A DNA stretch of 49,112 bases from an uncultured Pelagibacteraceae bacterium (lineage in GTDB: Bacteria > Pseudomonadota > Alphaproteobacteria > Pelagibacterales > Pelagibacteraceae). Below the pieces are notes generated by a model. That model was not told the origin of the DNA, did no database searches, and saw only the letters and a list, made by a program, of their open reading frames with translations. Positions 19,308-27,853 of the stretch are shown in pieces. A program made the position numbers and the translations under genes. Numbering within the stretch: position 1 is the first letter of the stretch; each line of letters begins with the position of its first letter. The DNA lies in contig CACJRL010000007.1 of the NCBI GenBank assembly GCA_902595815.1, positions 27,501-76,612 on the forward strand, read 5' to 3'.

Positions 19308-20138
19308 TTATTTTTTTTCTCTAAATTCATGTGCTTTGTAAACACCTAGGACGTGCATATCTTCACAGTGGAAAGCAAGCTCTTCTAGTGAATTTTTTAT
19401 TTTTTTATCATCCAAATGTCCATCAATATCACATAAGAAAAAGAATGAAGAAAATGAATTTTTTTCTGGGAAACTTTGAAGTTTCGTCATATTCACTCCA
19501 TTAATAGCAAAACCTGACAAAGCAGAATACAAAGCTGCCGGCCTCTCTCTAAGTTTAAATAATAATGATGTTATGAAATTATTTTTATCAATTTCTGGCT
19601 GAATTATATCTTTACCCATTATCAGAAATCTTGTGTAGTTATCATTAACATCCTGAATATTTTCTTGTAAAATTTCTAAATCATAAATTTTAGCACTTAA
19701 TTTTGATGCAATTGCAGCTTTTGTTTTATCTTTTTCCTCTGAAATATATTTTGCAGAACCTGCTGTATCAGCTCTAACATTGGCAGAAAAATTATTTTTT
19801 TTAATAAATTCTGAAGCTTGACTTAACGCTTGAGCATGGGAATAAACATTTTTAATGTCTTTTAATTTTGATCCTTTTATACCAATTAAATTATGATTGA
19901 TTGGGAAAAAAAATTCTTCATAAATATTTAACCTATGTTTAAAAATTAAATATTCTACTCCAATGTTTCCTGTAGTTTTGTTGGACTCTGGTATGATTGC
20001 TCTAATATTGCTATCTTTATGTGCTTTTTCAAAACATTCATCGAAAGTTTTGCAAGGGATAGTCTCTATATTCGGAAACATATGTTTTGCACAACTTTCA
20101 CTATAACTTCCAGCAATTCCTTGGTAAACAATTTTCAT
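19308..20138 (-). CDS. pheA: Prephenate dehydratase
   Basis: Converts prephenate to phenylpyruvate for phenylalanine synthesis. The 276 residues form a stand-alone dehydratase without chorismate mutase: catalytic domain 1-180 with the NYTRF motif (167-171), then an ACT domain (about 190-270, LRERPAALYSALSGFAINGV). The Phe-binding ESRP motif of the enteric enzyme reads KLQSFP here, so feedback sensitivity may differ (inference). It is 4 bp downstream of kdsB on the same strand. Confidence 0.95.
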   Translation of the reverse strand: MKIVYQGIAGSYSESCAKHMFPNIETIPCKTFDECFEKAHKDSNIRAIIPESNKTTGNIGVEYLIFKHRLNIYEEFFFPINHNLIGIKGSKLKDIKNVYSHAQALSQASEFIKKNNFSANVRADTAGSAKYISEEKDKTKAAIASKLSAKIYDLEILQENIQDVNDNYTRFLIMGKDIIQPEIDKNNFITSLLFKLRERPAALYSALSGFAINGVNMTKLQSFPEKNSFSSFFFLCDIDGHLDDKKIKNSLEELAFHCEDMHVLGVYKAHEFREKK

Positions 20139-20142
20139 ATTG

Positions 20143-20877
20143 TTATTTATTCAATAAATTTATGTATTCTTCTAGATCTTTTTTAGTATCAATTCCAGAG
20201 GAAAAATAATTTGCCAATAGAACGTCTATTTTCATATTATTATCGATTGCTCTCAGTTGTTCCAGTCTTTCTTTGATTTCATTTTTACTTTTTTTTAAAT
20301 TAACAAACTTTTTTAAAGCAGAATACTTAAATAAGTATATCCCAAAATGCTGGTATATATTGTTATAGGTGTCTTCTTTAATCACTCGGTGAAAATTCAA
20401 AGCTTCTGATATTGAGTTATCAGATATTTTGTTTTTTGTAATAACTTTTACAATATTTTCATTATCGTAATCTTCTTTTTTCTCGATATTGTATGCTAAT
20501 GTTGAAATATTGAGGTTATTTTTCTTTGATAATTTATTTAAGTTTCTGATATCTAAAGGATTAATCATTGGTTCATCACCCTGGATATTTATAATAAAGT
20601 CTACATCTTTTAAGTCTAATTTCTGAGTGGCCTCAAATACTCTATCTGTTCCAGTTGTGTGATTTATATCTGTCATTATAAATTTACCCCCATTTTTTTT
20701 TACTTCTGAGGCAATTTCTTTGTCACATGTTGCTACATAAACCTCTCCAATTTGGCTTCGTATAGCTTTTTCATATACATGCATAATTAAAGTTTTATTA
20801 TTAATTTTTATTAATGGCTTTTGAGGGAGTCTTGTTGCTGCTAATCTTGAAGGAATTATTATAATTGAATTACTCAT
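20143..20877 (-). CDS. kdsB: 3-deoxy-manno-octulosonate cytidylyltransferase
   Basis: Activates Kdo as CMP-Kdo for lipid A core synthesis. The 244 residues begin IIIIPSRLAATRLPQKPL (5-22), the nucleotide-binding signature. They then show ATCDKEI, TGTDRVFEA and INIQGDEPMI motifs. With kdsD and lptB/lptC in this window it indicates a Kdo-containing LPS. The kdsB-pheA order is common in Alphaproteobacteria. Divergent from the cytochrome c gene. Confidence 0.96.
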   Translation of the reverse strand: MSNSIIIIPSRLAATRLPQKPLIKINNKTLIMHVYEKAIRSQIGEVYVATCDKEIASEVKKNGGKFIMTDINHTTGTDRVFEATQKLDLKDVDFIINIQGDEPMINPLDIRNLNKLSKKNNLNISTLAYNIEKKEDYDNENIVKVITKNKISDNSISEALNFHRVIKEDTYNNIYQHFGIYLFKYSALKKFVNLKKSKNEIKERLEQLRAIDNNMKIDVLLANYFSSGIDTKKDLEEYINLLNK

Positions 20878-20891
20878 ATATTCACATTTTA

Positions 20892-20908
20892 TGCGTCTTT
20901 GAGACGCA
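20892..20908. repeat. Short perfect inverted repeat upstream of kdsB and cytochrome c
   Basis: TGCGTCT, loop TTG, AGACGCA: a 7-bp perfect hairpin, GC-richer than its surroundings, in the 97-bp gap between divergent starts, 15 nt upstream of kdsB. It has no T-tract, so a terminator role is unlikely. It could be an operator for either gene or a 5' UTR element of kdsB. Confidence 0.5.
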
Positions 20909-20974
20909 AATTTATAAATTAAATTTCTTATAAATTTTGTTTAACATGTTATACGACCATATTAAAAAGAAATA

Positions 20975-21514
20975 ATGGATTCATTTGAAATAAACAAAAT
21001 TATTGCTGCTGTACTTCTTATAGCGCTACTTGTAATTGGAATTGGGAAAATTTCAGACATTGCTTTTCATGTAGATAAACCAGAGAAATCAGCTTACAAA
21101 GTTGATATTCAGGAAAACAGTCAAATTTCGAATTCAATAGCAGAAAAAATTGAGGAAAAAGTTGATATATCTGCTTTACTTGCTTTAGGAGATGTTTCTC
21201 ATGGAGAAAAAGTTTTTAAAAAATGTTCAGCTTGCCATTTAGTAAATAAAGGTGGAGAAAATAAAATTGGACCAGCATTATATGGTGTAATAGGAAGAAA
21301 AGTTGCATCAAAACAAGATTATAAATATTCAAAAGCAATGGCTGCATATGACAAAGATTGGACATTTGAAGAAATGAATGGTTATTTAAAAAAACCTCAA
21401 AGTTATATTAAGGGGACTAAAATGGCTTTTGCTGGATTAAGAAAAGAAAAAGACAGGGCATCAGTAATTTTGTATCTTAACCAAAATTCGGATAATCCTC
21501 TACCACTACCTTAG
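20975..21514 (+). CDS. Membrane-anchored c-type cytochrome (CycM-like)
   Basis: Electron carrier probably linking the bc1 complex to terminal oxidase. The 179 residues have an uncleaved N-terminal membrane helix (about 8-28), a linker, and a class I cytochrome c domain: heme motif CSACH (84-88) and axial Met in GTKMAF (M150). Mature length and motif order match the CycM/c552 membrane cytochromes of Alphaproteobacteria. Its end overlaps the convergent argF by 9 nt. Confidence 0.9.
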   Translation: MDSFEINKIIAAVLLIALLVIGIGKISDIAFHVDKPEKSAYKVDIQENSQISNSIAEKIEEKVDISALLALGDVSHGEKVFKKCSACHLVNKGGENKIGPALYGVIGRKVASKQDYKYSKAMAAYDKDWTFEEMNGYLKKPQSYIKGTKMAFAGLRKEKDRASVILYLNQNSDNPLPLP

Positions 21515-22436
21515 TTTTCCAAAGCAATACATTAGAATACTTTTTTGAACATGAACTCTATTCAGTGCCTGTTGCCATACATGAGAATTTTTTCCTAGAA
21601 ATACATCCTCCTCAACTTCATCTCCCCTTGGCAAACAATGCAAAAAGATACAATTTTTTTTTGTATAATTAAATATCTCTTTTTTAATTTTAAATTTTTG
21701 AAAATGTTGTTTTTTTCTTTTTTTATTCACTTTATCATTTAGAGATATTACTTTGTCAGAAAAAACTACATCTGCATTCAAAGCTGCTTTTTTTAGATCA
21801 TGATAAATAAAGATTTTTTTTTTATTCTTCCTTACCCAATCTTTAACCTTTTTACCTGGTGCAAATTTTTTTGGACATCCAATGCTCAATCTAAAAGAAA
21901 ACTTTACAGATGCAGCAATTAAACTGTACAAGACATTGTTGGAATCTCCTATCCAACAAATTTTTAATTTTGATATTGGTTTTTTTTTTATTTCCTCAAC
22001 AGTAAAAATATCTGATAAAACTTGAGTTGGATGAGATGATGGACTTAAACCATTTATTATTGGTATATTTAGATGCTTTTGAAAATCTTCAATTTTTTTT
22101 ATCATCATCAGTTCTCAACATGAAACCATCGCCATATGTAGATAAAATTTTAGCAGTATCGGCAACTGTCTCCCCACCTTGTCCAAGATGAAGCTCGTTT
22201 GATCTAAGTGTCAATGTTCCTCCTCCAAGCTGTTTAATGGCTAAATAAAAGCTTATTCTTGTTCTTGAACTAGCTTTTTCAAACATTTGCACTAGCAGCT
22301 TACCTTTAAGAGGTGATCCTTTGTCTGGCTCTAAAGTATTTAATTTTTTTCTATGTTTTTTTCGTTTTTTTGCATCAACAATAATTTTTCTAAGATCTTT
22401 ATGAGGTATGTCTTTTAAATTTATAAAATGTTTCAT
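21506..22436 (-). pseudogene. argF: Ornithine carbamoyltransferase, interrupted by a frameshift
   Basis: Arginine-pathway enzyme making citrulline, present as two overlapping frames. The first (22436-22089) has the carbamoyl-phosphate motif as SSRTR and ends RTDDDKKN. The second (from about 22108 to 21506) carries SSHPTQVLSD and HCLPRG. Together they give a full-length family protein (about 310 residues). The break is at an A8 run on the coding strand (22100-22093); seven A would restore the frame as DDDKKIEDFQ. It could be a sequencing error, a genuine mutation, or slippage-rescued expression. It starts 1 nt after the argD stop. All catalytic motifs are kept, which favours error, recent mutation or recoding over old decay. 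Confidence 0.9.
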
Positions 22437-22437
22437 T

Positions 22438-23601
22438 TTACTTATATTCTTTACAAACTTTATCAATTATCTTTAAAGCTAAATCAATCTCACTTTTTTT
22501 AACATTTAAAGGGGGTAGTATTCTAACTACATTTTCTGCAGCTCTAATTGTTAATAACTTATTATTCATTAATTTTTTTATAAATTTATTCTGATCATTA
22601 AATAATTGTAAACCGATTAATAAACCAAGTCCTCTTACCTCTTTTATAATTTTAGGATATTTCTTTTTTAAAATATTTAAATTAGATATAAAATATTTTG
22701 ACATTTTGTTCACATTTTTAAGTAAATTATTATTTATTTGATCTAAAACTGCATTTCCAACAGCCATAGCAAGTGGGTTTCCGCCAAAAGTAGAACCATG
22801 GGTGCCTGGGGTCATGGATTTAGCAACTTTTTTTGTCATTAAAACAGCTCCAATAGGAAATCCACCCCCTATTCCTTTTGCAATTGGTACTATATCTGGT
22901 TTTACTTTTGCATATTCAAAAGCAAAAAATTTACCAGATCTCCCAATTCCGCATTGGACTTCGTCTAGAATTAAAAGTATTCCTTTTTTATTACATAAAT
23001 TTCTTATTTCTTTAATACACCAACTAGGAATAACTTTAATACCTCCCTCTCCCATAATTGTCTCAATCATTATTGCAGCAGTATTTTTTGTAATTATTTT
23101 TTTTAATTTTTTATGATCTCCAAAATTAAAATGATCAAATCCAGGGACTTTTGGCCCAAATCCTTGTGTCATTTTTTTTGACCCACTTGCATGTATGGCC
23201 GCAATTGTTCTACCATGAAAAGAATTTTTTATACAAATTATTTTATTTTTGTATTCTTTACCGATAGAATAAAAATATCTTCTAGCAACTTTAATAGCTG
23301 CTTCTGTAGCCTCAGCACCACTGTTTTGGAAAATAACTGAGTTTGCAAAAGTTCTTTCTACAAGCTTTTTCGCTAATTTTTCACCTTCTGGTATTGTAAA
23401 GGCATTTGATACATGCCAAAGTTTTTTTGATTGTTTATTTATTGCTTTTACAAGTTTTTTATTTGCATGACCAAGAGAATTTACAGCAATCCCTTGAACA
23501 AAATCTAAATATTTTTGACCATTGCTAGTTAATAGAAAACTTCCATTGCCTTTAACAAATGAAAGTTTTTTTCTTTTATAGTTATTTGCTAGCGCACTCA
23601 T
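22438..23601 (-). CDS. argD: Acetylornithine aminotransferase
   Basis: PLP enzyme of arginine synthesis (and often succinyldiaminopimelate transamination for lysine). The 387 residues are class III aminotransferase-like: NSGAEATEAAIK (93-104), LDEVQCGIGRSG (212-223), PLP lysine K242 in IAKGIGGGFPIG. Length is normal. It leads an argD-argF operon; argF starts 1 nt after its stop. Confidence 0.96.
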   Translation of the reverse strand: MSALANNYKRKKLSFVKGNGSFLLTSNGQKYLDFVQGIAVNSLGHANKKLVKAINKQSKKLWHVSNAFTIPEGEKLAKKLVERTFANSVIFQNSGAEATEAAIKVARRYFYSIGKEYKNKIICIKNSFHGRTIAAIHASGSKKMTQGFGPKVPGFDHFNFGDHKKLKKIITKNTAAIMIETIMGEGGIKVIPSWCIKEIRNLCNKKGILLILDEVQCGIGRSGKFFAFEYAKVKPDIVPIAKGIGGGFPIGAVLMTKKVAKSMTPGTHGSTFGGNPLAMAVGNAVLDQINNNLLKNVNKMSKYFISNLNILKKKYPKIIKEVRGLGLLIGLQLFNDQNKFIKKLMNNKLLTIRAAENVVRILPPLNVKKSEIDLALKIIDKVCKEYK

Positions 23602-23767
23602 ATTTACTTATAATATTTTTTTTTGTTTATTTGACACTTTAATTTCAACCTCAAGTTATAAATTTATTTTTTTTTGTTGAAAAATATTAAAAAAGACTTG
23701 TTTTAATAGATAAATATGCCACATCATGTGCATATAAATATAATTCATACTAAATGTAGTACATAAA
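23602..23767. promoter_or_regulatory. Divergent argD/gcrA control region
   Basis: 166 bp. Two dyads lie close to gcrA: CACAT-C-ATGTG (23720-23730, within a longer near-palindrome 23716-23733) and TACTA-AATG-TAGTA (23748-23761), the second ending 6 nt before the gcrA ATG. These look like binding sites or RNA hairpins. No GANTC site, the methylation signal linked to GcrA in Caulobacter, is visible here. Confidence 0.45.
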
Positions 23768-24262
23768 ATGAGTTGGACAGAAGAGAAAGTTAACAAATTA
23801 AAACAATTGTGGGGTAAGGGTCAAACCGCAAGCCAAATTGCAGAAATTATTGGAAGCGTTTCAAGGAATGCGGTTATAGGAAAGGCGCATAGACTAAATT
23901 TATCTTCAAAAGTTAGAGCTAAAACAAATTTTAACTACCAAAAAAGTGAAGTTAAAGCTAATGAATCACAAACCAAATTTAAAGGTAAAAGAGGTAAGTT
24001 TAGATCATTATTACTAGACACAAACTTTGAGCCCGCAAAAAATCTTACATTGGAAGAGTTGACGGAAGACACATGTAAATACATGGAAGGAAATCCAAAT
24101 GAAAAAGATGCTAGATTTTGTGGGAGAAAAAGTATAGAGAAATTTTCTTATTGTCCACTGCATTTAATGATTGTTTTTCAGCCAAAAGGTAAAAAAGATG
24201 ATGTGGTTGAAAAAGAAGATGAGATGCCAAAATTCATTCAAAAAAAAATTAAGTCAGCTTAG
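23768..24262 (+). CDS. gcrA: GcrA family cell-cycle regulator
   Basis: Alphaproteobacterial transcription factor that works with sigma70 at methylated promoters. The 164 residues start with the diagnostic SWTEEKVNKLKQLWGKGQTA helix-turn-helix segment (2-21), then SRNAVIGKAHRL (32-43). A variable basic linker follows, and a C-terminal Cys/His part (C103, C118, C129, H132) that resembles the sigma-binding domain. Its stop overlaps that of the convergent SHOCT gene by 4 nt. Confidence 0.93.
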   Translation: MSWTEEKVNKLKQLWGKGQTASQIAEIIGSVSRNAVIGKAHRLNLSSKVRAKTNFNYQKSEVKANESQTKFKGKRGKFRSLLLDTNFEPAKNLTLEELTEDTCKYMEGNPNEKDARFCGRKSIEKFSYCPLHLMIVFQPKGKKDDVVEKEDEMPKFIQKKIKSA

Positions 24263-24525
24263 TTAAATATTTTTTCTTTAGCTTTTTCAAACTCCTCCTC
24301 ACTTATGATACCATCAGTTCTTAATTTATTTAATTTTGTTATTTCATCAGAAATACTTTTAGATTTATCATCTAGTGAGATATCTTTTTCAATTTCATTA
24401 TCAAAATTATTATCTTTAGGAATATTCCTTCTTGCTTCAATTCCCATACCTATAGGCTTTGCAGAAATAATTATCACTGCTATAAGTAATAATAGACAAA
24501 GACCAATAACTAAATAAGTCATCAT
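24259..24525 (-). CDS. Small membrane protein with SHOCT domain
   Basis: 88 residues: one N-terminal membrane helix (about 3-22), a charged linker, and a C-terminal SHOCT motif (ITKLNKLRTDGIISEEEFEK, about 62-81). SHOCT segments are short oligomerisation modules at protein ends. Function unknown. Start ATG at 24525 or the next codon at 24522. It lies 5 bp after the NDUFA9-like gene, so probably one transcript. Confidence 0.8.
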   Translation of the reverse strand: MMTYLVIGLCLLLLIAVIIISAKPIGMGIEARRNIPKDNNFDNEIEKDISLDDKSKSISDEITKLNKLRTDGIISEEEFEKAKEKIFN

Positions 24526-24530
24526 AATTT

Positions 24531-25484
24531 TTATTCACTCAATTCTTTGGAAAACTGTCCTCCTGCTTTCCAATTAAAACTATATTTTTCTATTTCTTTC
24601 TCAAATATCCTATTGGCATCTAGCCCAATATCAAAATTTGTTTTATATTTATTTGAATTAATATTATGGTACTTTAGAGTTTTTAATTGATCTTCTGTCA
24701 ATAAAGGTTTTGGAAATAACTGTAAAAATTTTGCCGAAATTTTTGCTAATGGCATTGGAAGGGGAATTAGTAGTCTTTTTTTATTAATAGAAATTAATAA
24801 TTTTTTTATTAATTCTTCAAAAGTTAATATTTGAGGACCAACACACTCAATTGTGTAACCAGTTTTTTTATCATTAATCACATGAATTATAATATCAACT
24901 AAATCCTGAACATGAATTGGCATAAATTTAGTTTTCCCAGAATAATAAAGTGGCATAAATGGTAGAAGACTTAATAGTTTCATAAAATTTGTAGTAAAAT
25001 TATCATCTACTGAATAAACAATAGAAGGTTTTAAAATTACAGATCGATCAAAATTTTCTCTTATTCTTTTCTCTCCCTCTAATTTACTTTTAGCATAATT
25101 ACTATCTAAAGCATTTTCGATACCAAGTGCTGAAATATGAATTAATTTCTCTATATTTTTTCTTTTTGAAATTCTTGATAACATATTTGGAAAATCATCA
25201 TGTATTAAATTAAAATGATTTTTCTTACTTTCGAATAATATCCCAACTAAATTTATACATATCGAACATTTGTCAAATAAATCAGCAATCTTTTCAGAAT
25301 TAAAATTCTTTATCTCAACTAAATTTAAATAACCTGGATTTGCTTGGGTCTTAAGAATGTAACCTTTAGTGTGAATACTTCTAGTAATCGCAGTAACTTT
25401 GAAGTTATTCATTGTTAATTTTCTGACAAGATTGCGTCCTATCTGTCCAGAAGCACCGAAAAGTAGAATTTCTTTTTGTTTCAT
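24531..25484 (-). CDS. NDUFA9-like NAD(P)-binding epimerase family protein
   Basis: Atypical short-chain dehydrogenase related to the complex I accessory subunit NDUFA9, which alphaproteobacteria also carry. The 317 residues open with the Rossmann motif GASGQIGR (10-17), followed by YAKSKLEGEKRIRE (YxxxK) and a C-terminal substrate lobe. A role in complex I assembly or quinone/lipid chemistry is inferred by homology. It starts only 16 bp from the divergent rnd ATG. Confidence 0.85.
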   Translation of the reverse strand: MKQKEILLFGASGQIGRNLVRKLTMNNFKVTAITRSIHTKGYILKTQANPGYLNLVEIKNFNSEKIADLFDKCSICINLVGILFESKKNHFNLIHDDFPNMLSRISKRKNIEKLIHISALGIENALDSNYAKSKLEGEKRIRENFDRSVILKPSIVYSVDDNFTTNFMKLLSLLPFMPLYYSGKTKFMPIHVQDLVDIIIHVINDKKTGYTIECVGPQILTFEELIKKLLISINKKRLLIPLPMPLAKISAKFLQLFPKPLLTEDQLKTLKYHNINSNKYKTNFDIGLDANRIFEKEIEKYSFNWKAGGQFSKELSE

Positions 25485-25500
25485 ATATATATTCTATCAA

Positions 25501-26112
25501 ATGAAATTAGATATTAAATTACATAATGATGATTTGCCAGCTGATTTAGATCTAGGAGATAATATCGCAGTAGATTGTGAATTTATGGGCCTCAACGTAG
25601 AGCGAGATAAATTATGTTTAGTTCAAATTTCGACAGGAAAAAATGACGCCCATATAATTAAATTGAATAGACAAACATATAATGCACCAAATTTAAAAAA
25701 AGTATTGACTAATAAAAAGACTAAGAAAATTTTCCATTATGCGAGAGCTGATGTACTTTTCATAAAAAAATATTTAAATATTGATGTTGAAAATATTGAA
25801 TGCACCAAGTTAATGAGCAAGATTGCTAGAAGTTATAGTGACAAACATGGTTTGAAAGATTTAATTAAAGAATTTACAGGTGTGGAAATAAGCAAAGGTC
25901 TGCAATCATCCGATTTTGGTGGTGAGCTGTCAGAAAAACAATTGCAATATTGCGCAAAGGATGTCATTTATCTACACAGCATATTTGCGTCTTTAGAAAA
26001 AATATTATTGAGAGAAAATAGACATTATTTATACATTGAAACAGTTAAGTTTTTAAGAACTAGGGTTTTATTGGATTTAGCATCATTCAGCGAAGATGTT
26101 TGGTCTCATTAA
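25501..26112 (+). CDS. rnd: Ribonuclease D family 3'-5' exonuclease
   Basis: DEDD exoribonuclease for tRNA 3' maturation. The start is the ATG of MKLDIKLHNDDLPADL; the frame is open 102 nt further upstream, but that part lies antisense within the neighbouring gene and looks non-native. The 204 residues are just the catalytic domain: DCEFMG (DxE), HYARADVLF and YCAKDVIYLHSI. The HRDC domains of E. coli RNase D are absent, as in other small alphaproteobacterial members. First gene of the plus-strand chain. Confidence 0.92.
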   Translation: MKLDIKLHNDDLPADLDLGDNIAVDCEFMGLNVERDKLCLVQISTGKNDAHIIKLNRQTYNAPNLKKVLTNKKTKKIFHYARADVLFIKKYLNIDVENIECTKLMSKIARSYSDKHGLKDLIKEFTGVEISKGLQSSDFGGELSEKQLQYCAKDVIYLHSIFASLEKILLRENRHYLYIETVKFLRTRVLLDLASFSEDVWSH

Positions 26113-26117
26113 TTAAC

Positions 26118-27098
26118 ATGCAAAAAAACAAAATTAATAGAACAGGTATAGAAGTAATTCAATATGAAATTAACGCACTAAAAAAACTAAAATCGAATAT
26201 TGGAAAAAAATTCAATAAAGTTGTTAAATTAATATTAAGCTGTAAAAATGGTAAAGTAGTTATTTCTGGTGTCGGCAAAAGTGGCATCATTGCAAGAAAA
26301 TGGGCAGCAACTTTATCATCTATTGGAGTACCATCTTTTTTTTTAGATCCTTCAAATGCTAGTCATGGTGATATGGGTCAAATTACGTCTAATGACGTAG
26401 TTATACTTATAAGTAATAGTGGTCAAAGCGAAGAATTAAAAAATATTATTCAGTATTCAGCAAGAAATAAAAATATTAAGTTAATCGGAATTACGTCAAA
26501 AAAAGATTCTTTGCTATATAAAAACTCTAATGAGGTTTTTTTAATGCCCATTATTAAAGAAGCTGGTCCAGAAAATATAGTTCCAACCTCATCGACAACT
26601 TCTCAACTAGCTTTGGGTGACGCAATAGCGATTGCATGTATGGAATACAAAAATTTTACAAAGCTTGATTTTAAAAAATTTCATCCCTCTGGTAGCTTGT
26701 CAATAAAATTAAAAACTGTAAGTGATTTAATGATAACAGGAAATAAATTACCTGTAGTATCAGAAAAAACTAGAATGAAAAAAGCTATTGATACTATAAA
26801 TCAAAAAAAACTTGGTGTGCTGATTATTAGAAATAAATTGGGTAATACAATTGGTATAATTACCGATGGCGATCTAAAAAGGATGGCTCAAAAATATCAA
26901 AAGTTGCAAAATCTAGAATTGACTAAGGTGATGAAAAAAAAACCTCTTAGTATCGAAAAAGATAAATTAGCTGCTCATGCTTTATCAATTATGAACTCTA
27001 ATAAAATAACGTCACTTTGCGTTCATAATAAACAAAAATTAAAAAAAACTATAGGGATAATTCACATGCATGATATTCTAAAATCTAATATTAATTAA
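26118..27098 (+). CDS. kdsD: D-arabinose 5-phosphate isomerase
   Basis: Makes arabinose 5-phosphate from ribulose 5-phosphate, the first step to Kdo. The chosen ATG (MQKNKINRTGIEVIQ) lies 5 nt after the rnd stop; a TTG at 26100 inside rnd is less likely. The 326 residues comprise a SIS sugar-isomerase domain (GVGKSG 51-56, SNASHGDMG 79-87) and two CBS repeats (about 200-325). It heads the kdsD-lptC-lptB group. Name KpsF is a synonym. Confidence 0.95.
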   Translation: MQKNKINRTGIEVIQYEINALKKLKSNIGKKFNKVVKLILSCKNGKVVISGVGKSGIIARKWAATLSSIGVPSFFLDPSNASHGDMGQITSNDVVILISNSGQSEELKNIIQYSARNKNIKLIGITSKKDSLLYKNSNEVFLMPIIKEAGPENIVPTSSTTSQLALGDAIAIACMEYKNFTKLDFKKFHPSGSLSIKLKTVSDLMITGNKLPVVSEKTRMKKAIDTINQKKLGVLIIRNKLGNTIGIITDGDLKRMAQKYQKLQNLELTKVMKKKPLSIEKDKLAAHALSIMNSNKITSLCVHNKQKLKKTIGIIHMHDILKSNIN

Positions 27099-27853
27099 TG
27101 TCAATAAAATCATTACTACAATTAATATTATTATCTCTGATCATTTTAATTATTGGTGGTGTGTATTTTATTTATTTTTCAGGGTCTATGGTTTCAAATT
27201 TGAGCATAGAAAAATTGGATAGTGAACTAGATAAAGAAGAGCTTAATGAAGAAGAAAGACTTTTAGATTTAGAAAATAATTTAAATAAGGTGGATAAAAA
27301 TCAAGAAGATAAAGAATTAGAAAGAGTAGAATTAAAAAAAGAAAAAATAATTAATCAAAATTTATCAAATATTAAAAATGAGAGGGAAAAGGAGGTTTTT
27401 TATTCTAATACTGATAAAGAAAATAAAATAGAAAATTTAACAAAGGAAATCGAATATACAACAAGTGATAATAAAGGGAATATATATAAAATACTTTCAG
27501 AGTATGGCAAAACAAATAAAGAGAATAAGGACATATTAGATTTAGTAAATGTGAAGGGAAGGATATCATCAGAAATTAGATCTGAAATTATTATAATATC
27601 AAATTTCGCTAGCTATAATTATGACAGCCAATACTCAGAATTTTATGATAATGTAATAATCACATATGATAATAAAAAAATTACATGTGAAAATTTTATA
27701 TTAAATATGTCTGAAAATATTGCTGTTGCATACAATAATGTTATTGTTGAAAATGAAAACTCTATAATGAAAGCTCAAAAAATTACAATTGATATTATAA
27801 CAAAAGACATAACTATAAACTCAGATACAAAAATAAATATTGAAAATAAATAA
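27098..27853 (+). CDS. lptC: LptC-like LPS export protein
   Basis: Inner-membrane LPS transport protein that would hand LPS to the periplasmic bridge. The 251 residues have an N-terminal membrane helix (about 7-29), then an unusually long Glu/Lys/Asn-rich charged linker (about 35-120) predicted as helical or disordered. An LptC beta-jellyroll follows (about 120-250: GRISSEIRSEIIIISNFASY, then EFYDNVIITYDNKKI). The assignment relies on position between kdsD and lptB plus this pattern. No separate lptA follows; lptB starts on the last base of this stop codon. Confidence 0.75.
   Translation: MSIKSLLQLILLSLIILIIGGVYFIYFSGSMVSNLSIEKLDSELDKEELNEEERLLDLENNLNKVDKNQEDKELERVELKKEKIINQNLSNIKNEREKEVFYSNTDKENKIENLTKEIEYTTSDNKGNIYKILSEYGKTNKENKDILDLVNVKGRISSEIRSEIIIISNFASYNYDSQYSEFYDNVIITYDNKKITCENFILNMSENIAVAYNNVIVENENSIMKAQKITIDIITKDITINSDTKINIENK

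Noticed and set aside
25399..25500. 34-residue N-terminal extension of RNase D
   Set aside because: It is antisense to the NDUFA9-like coding start and does not match RNase D; the ATG at 25501 fits.
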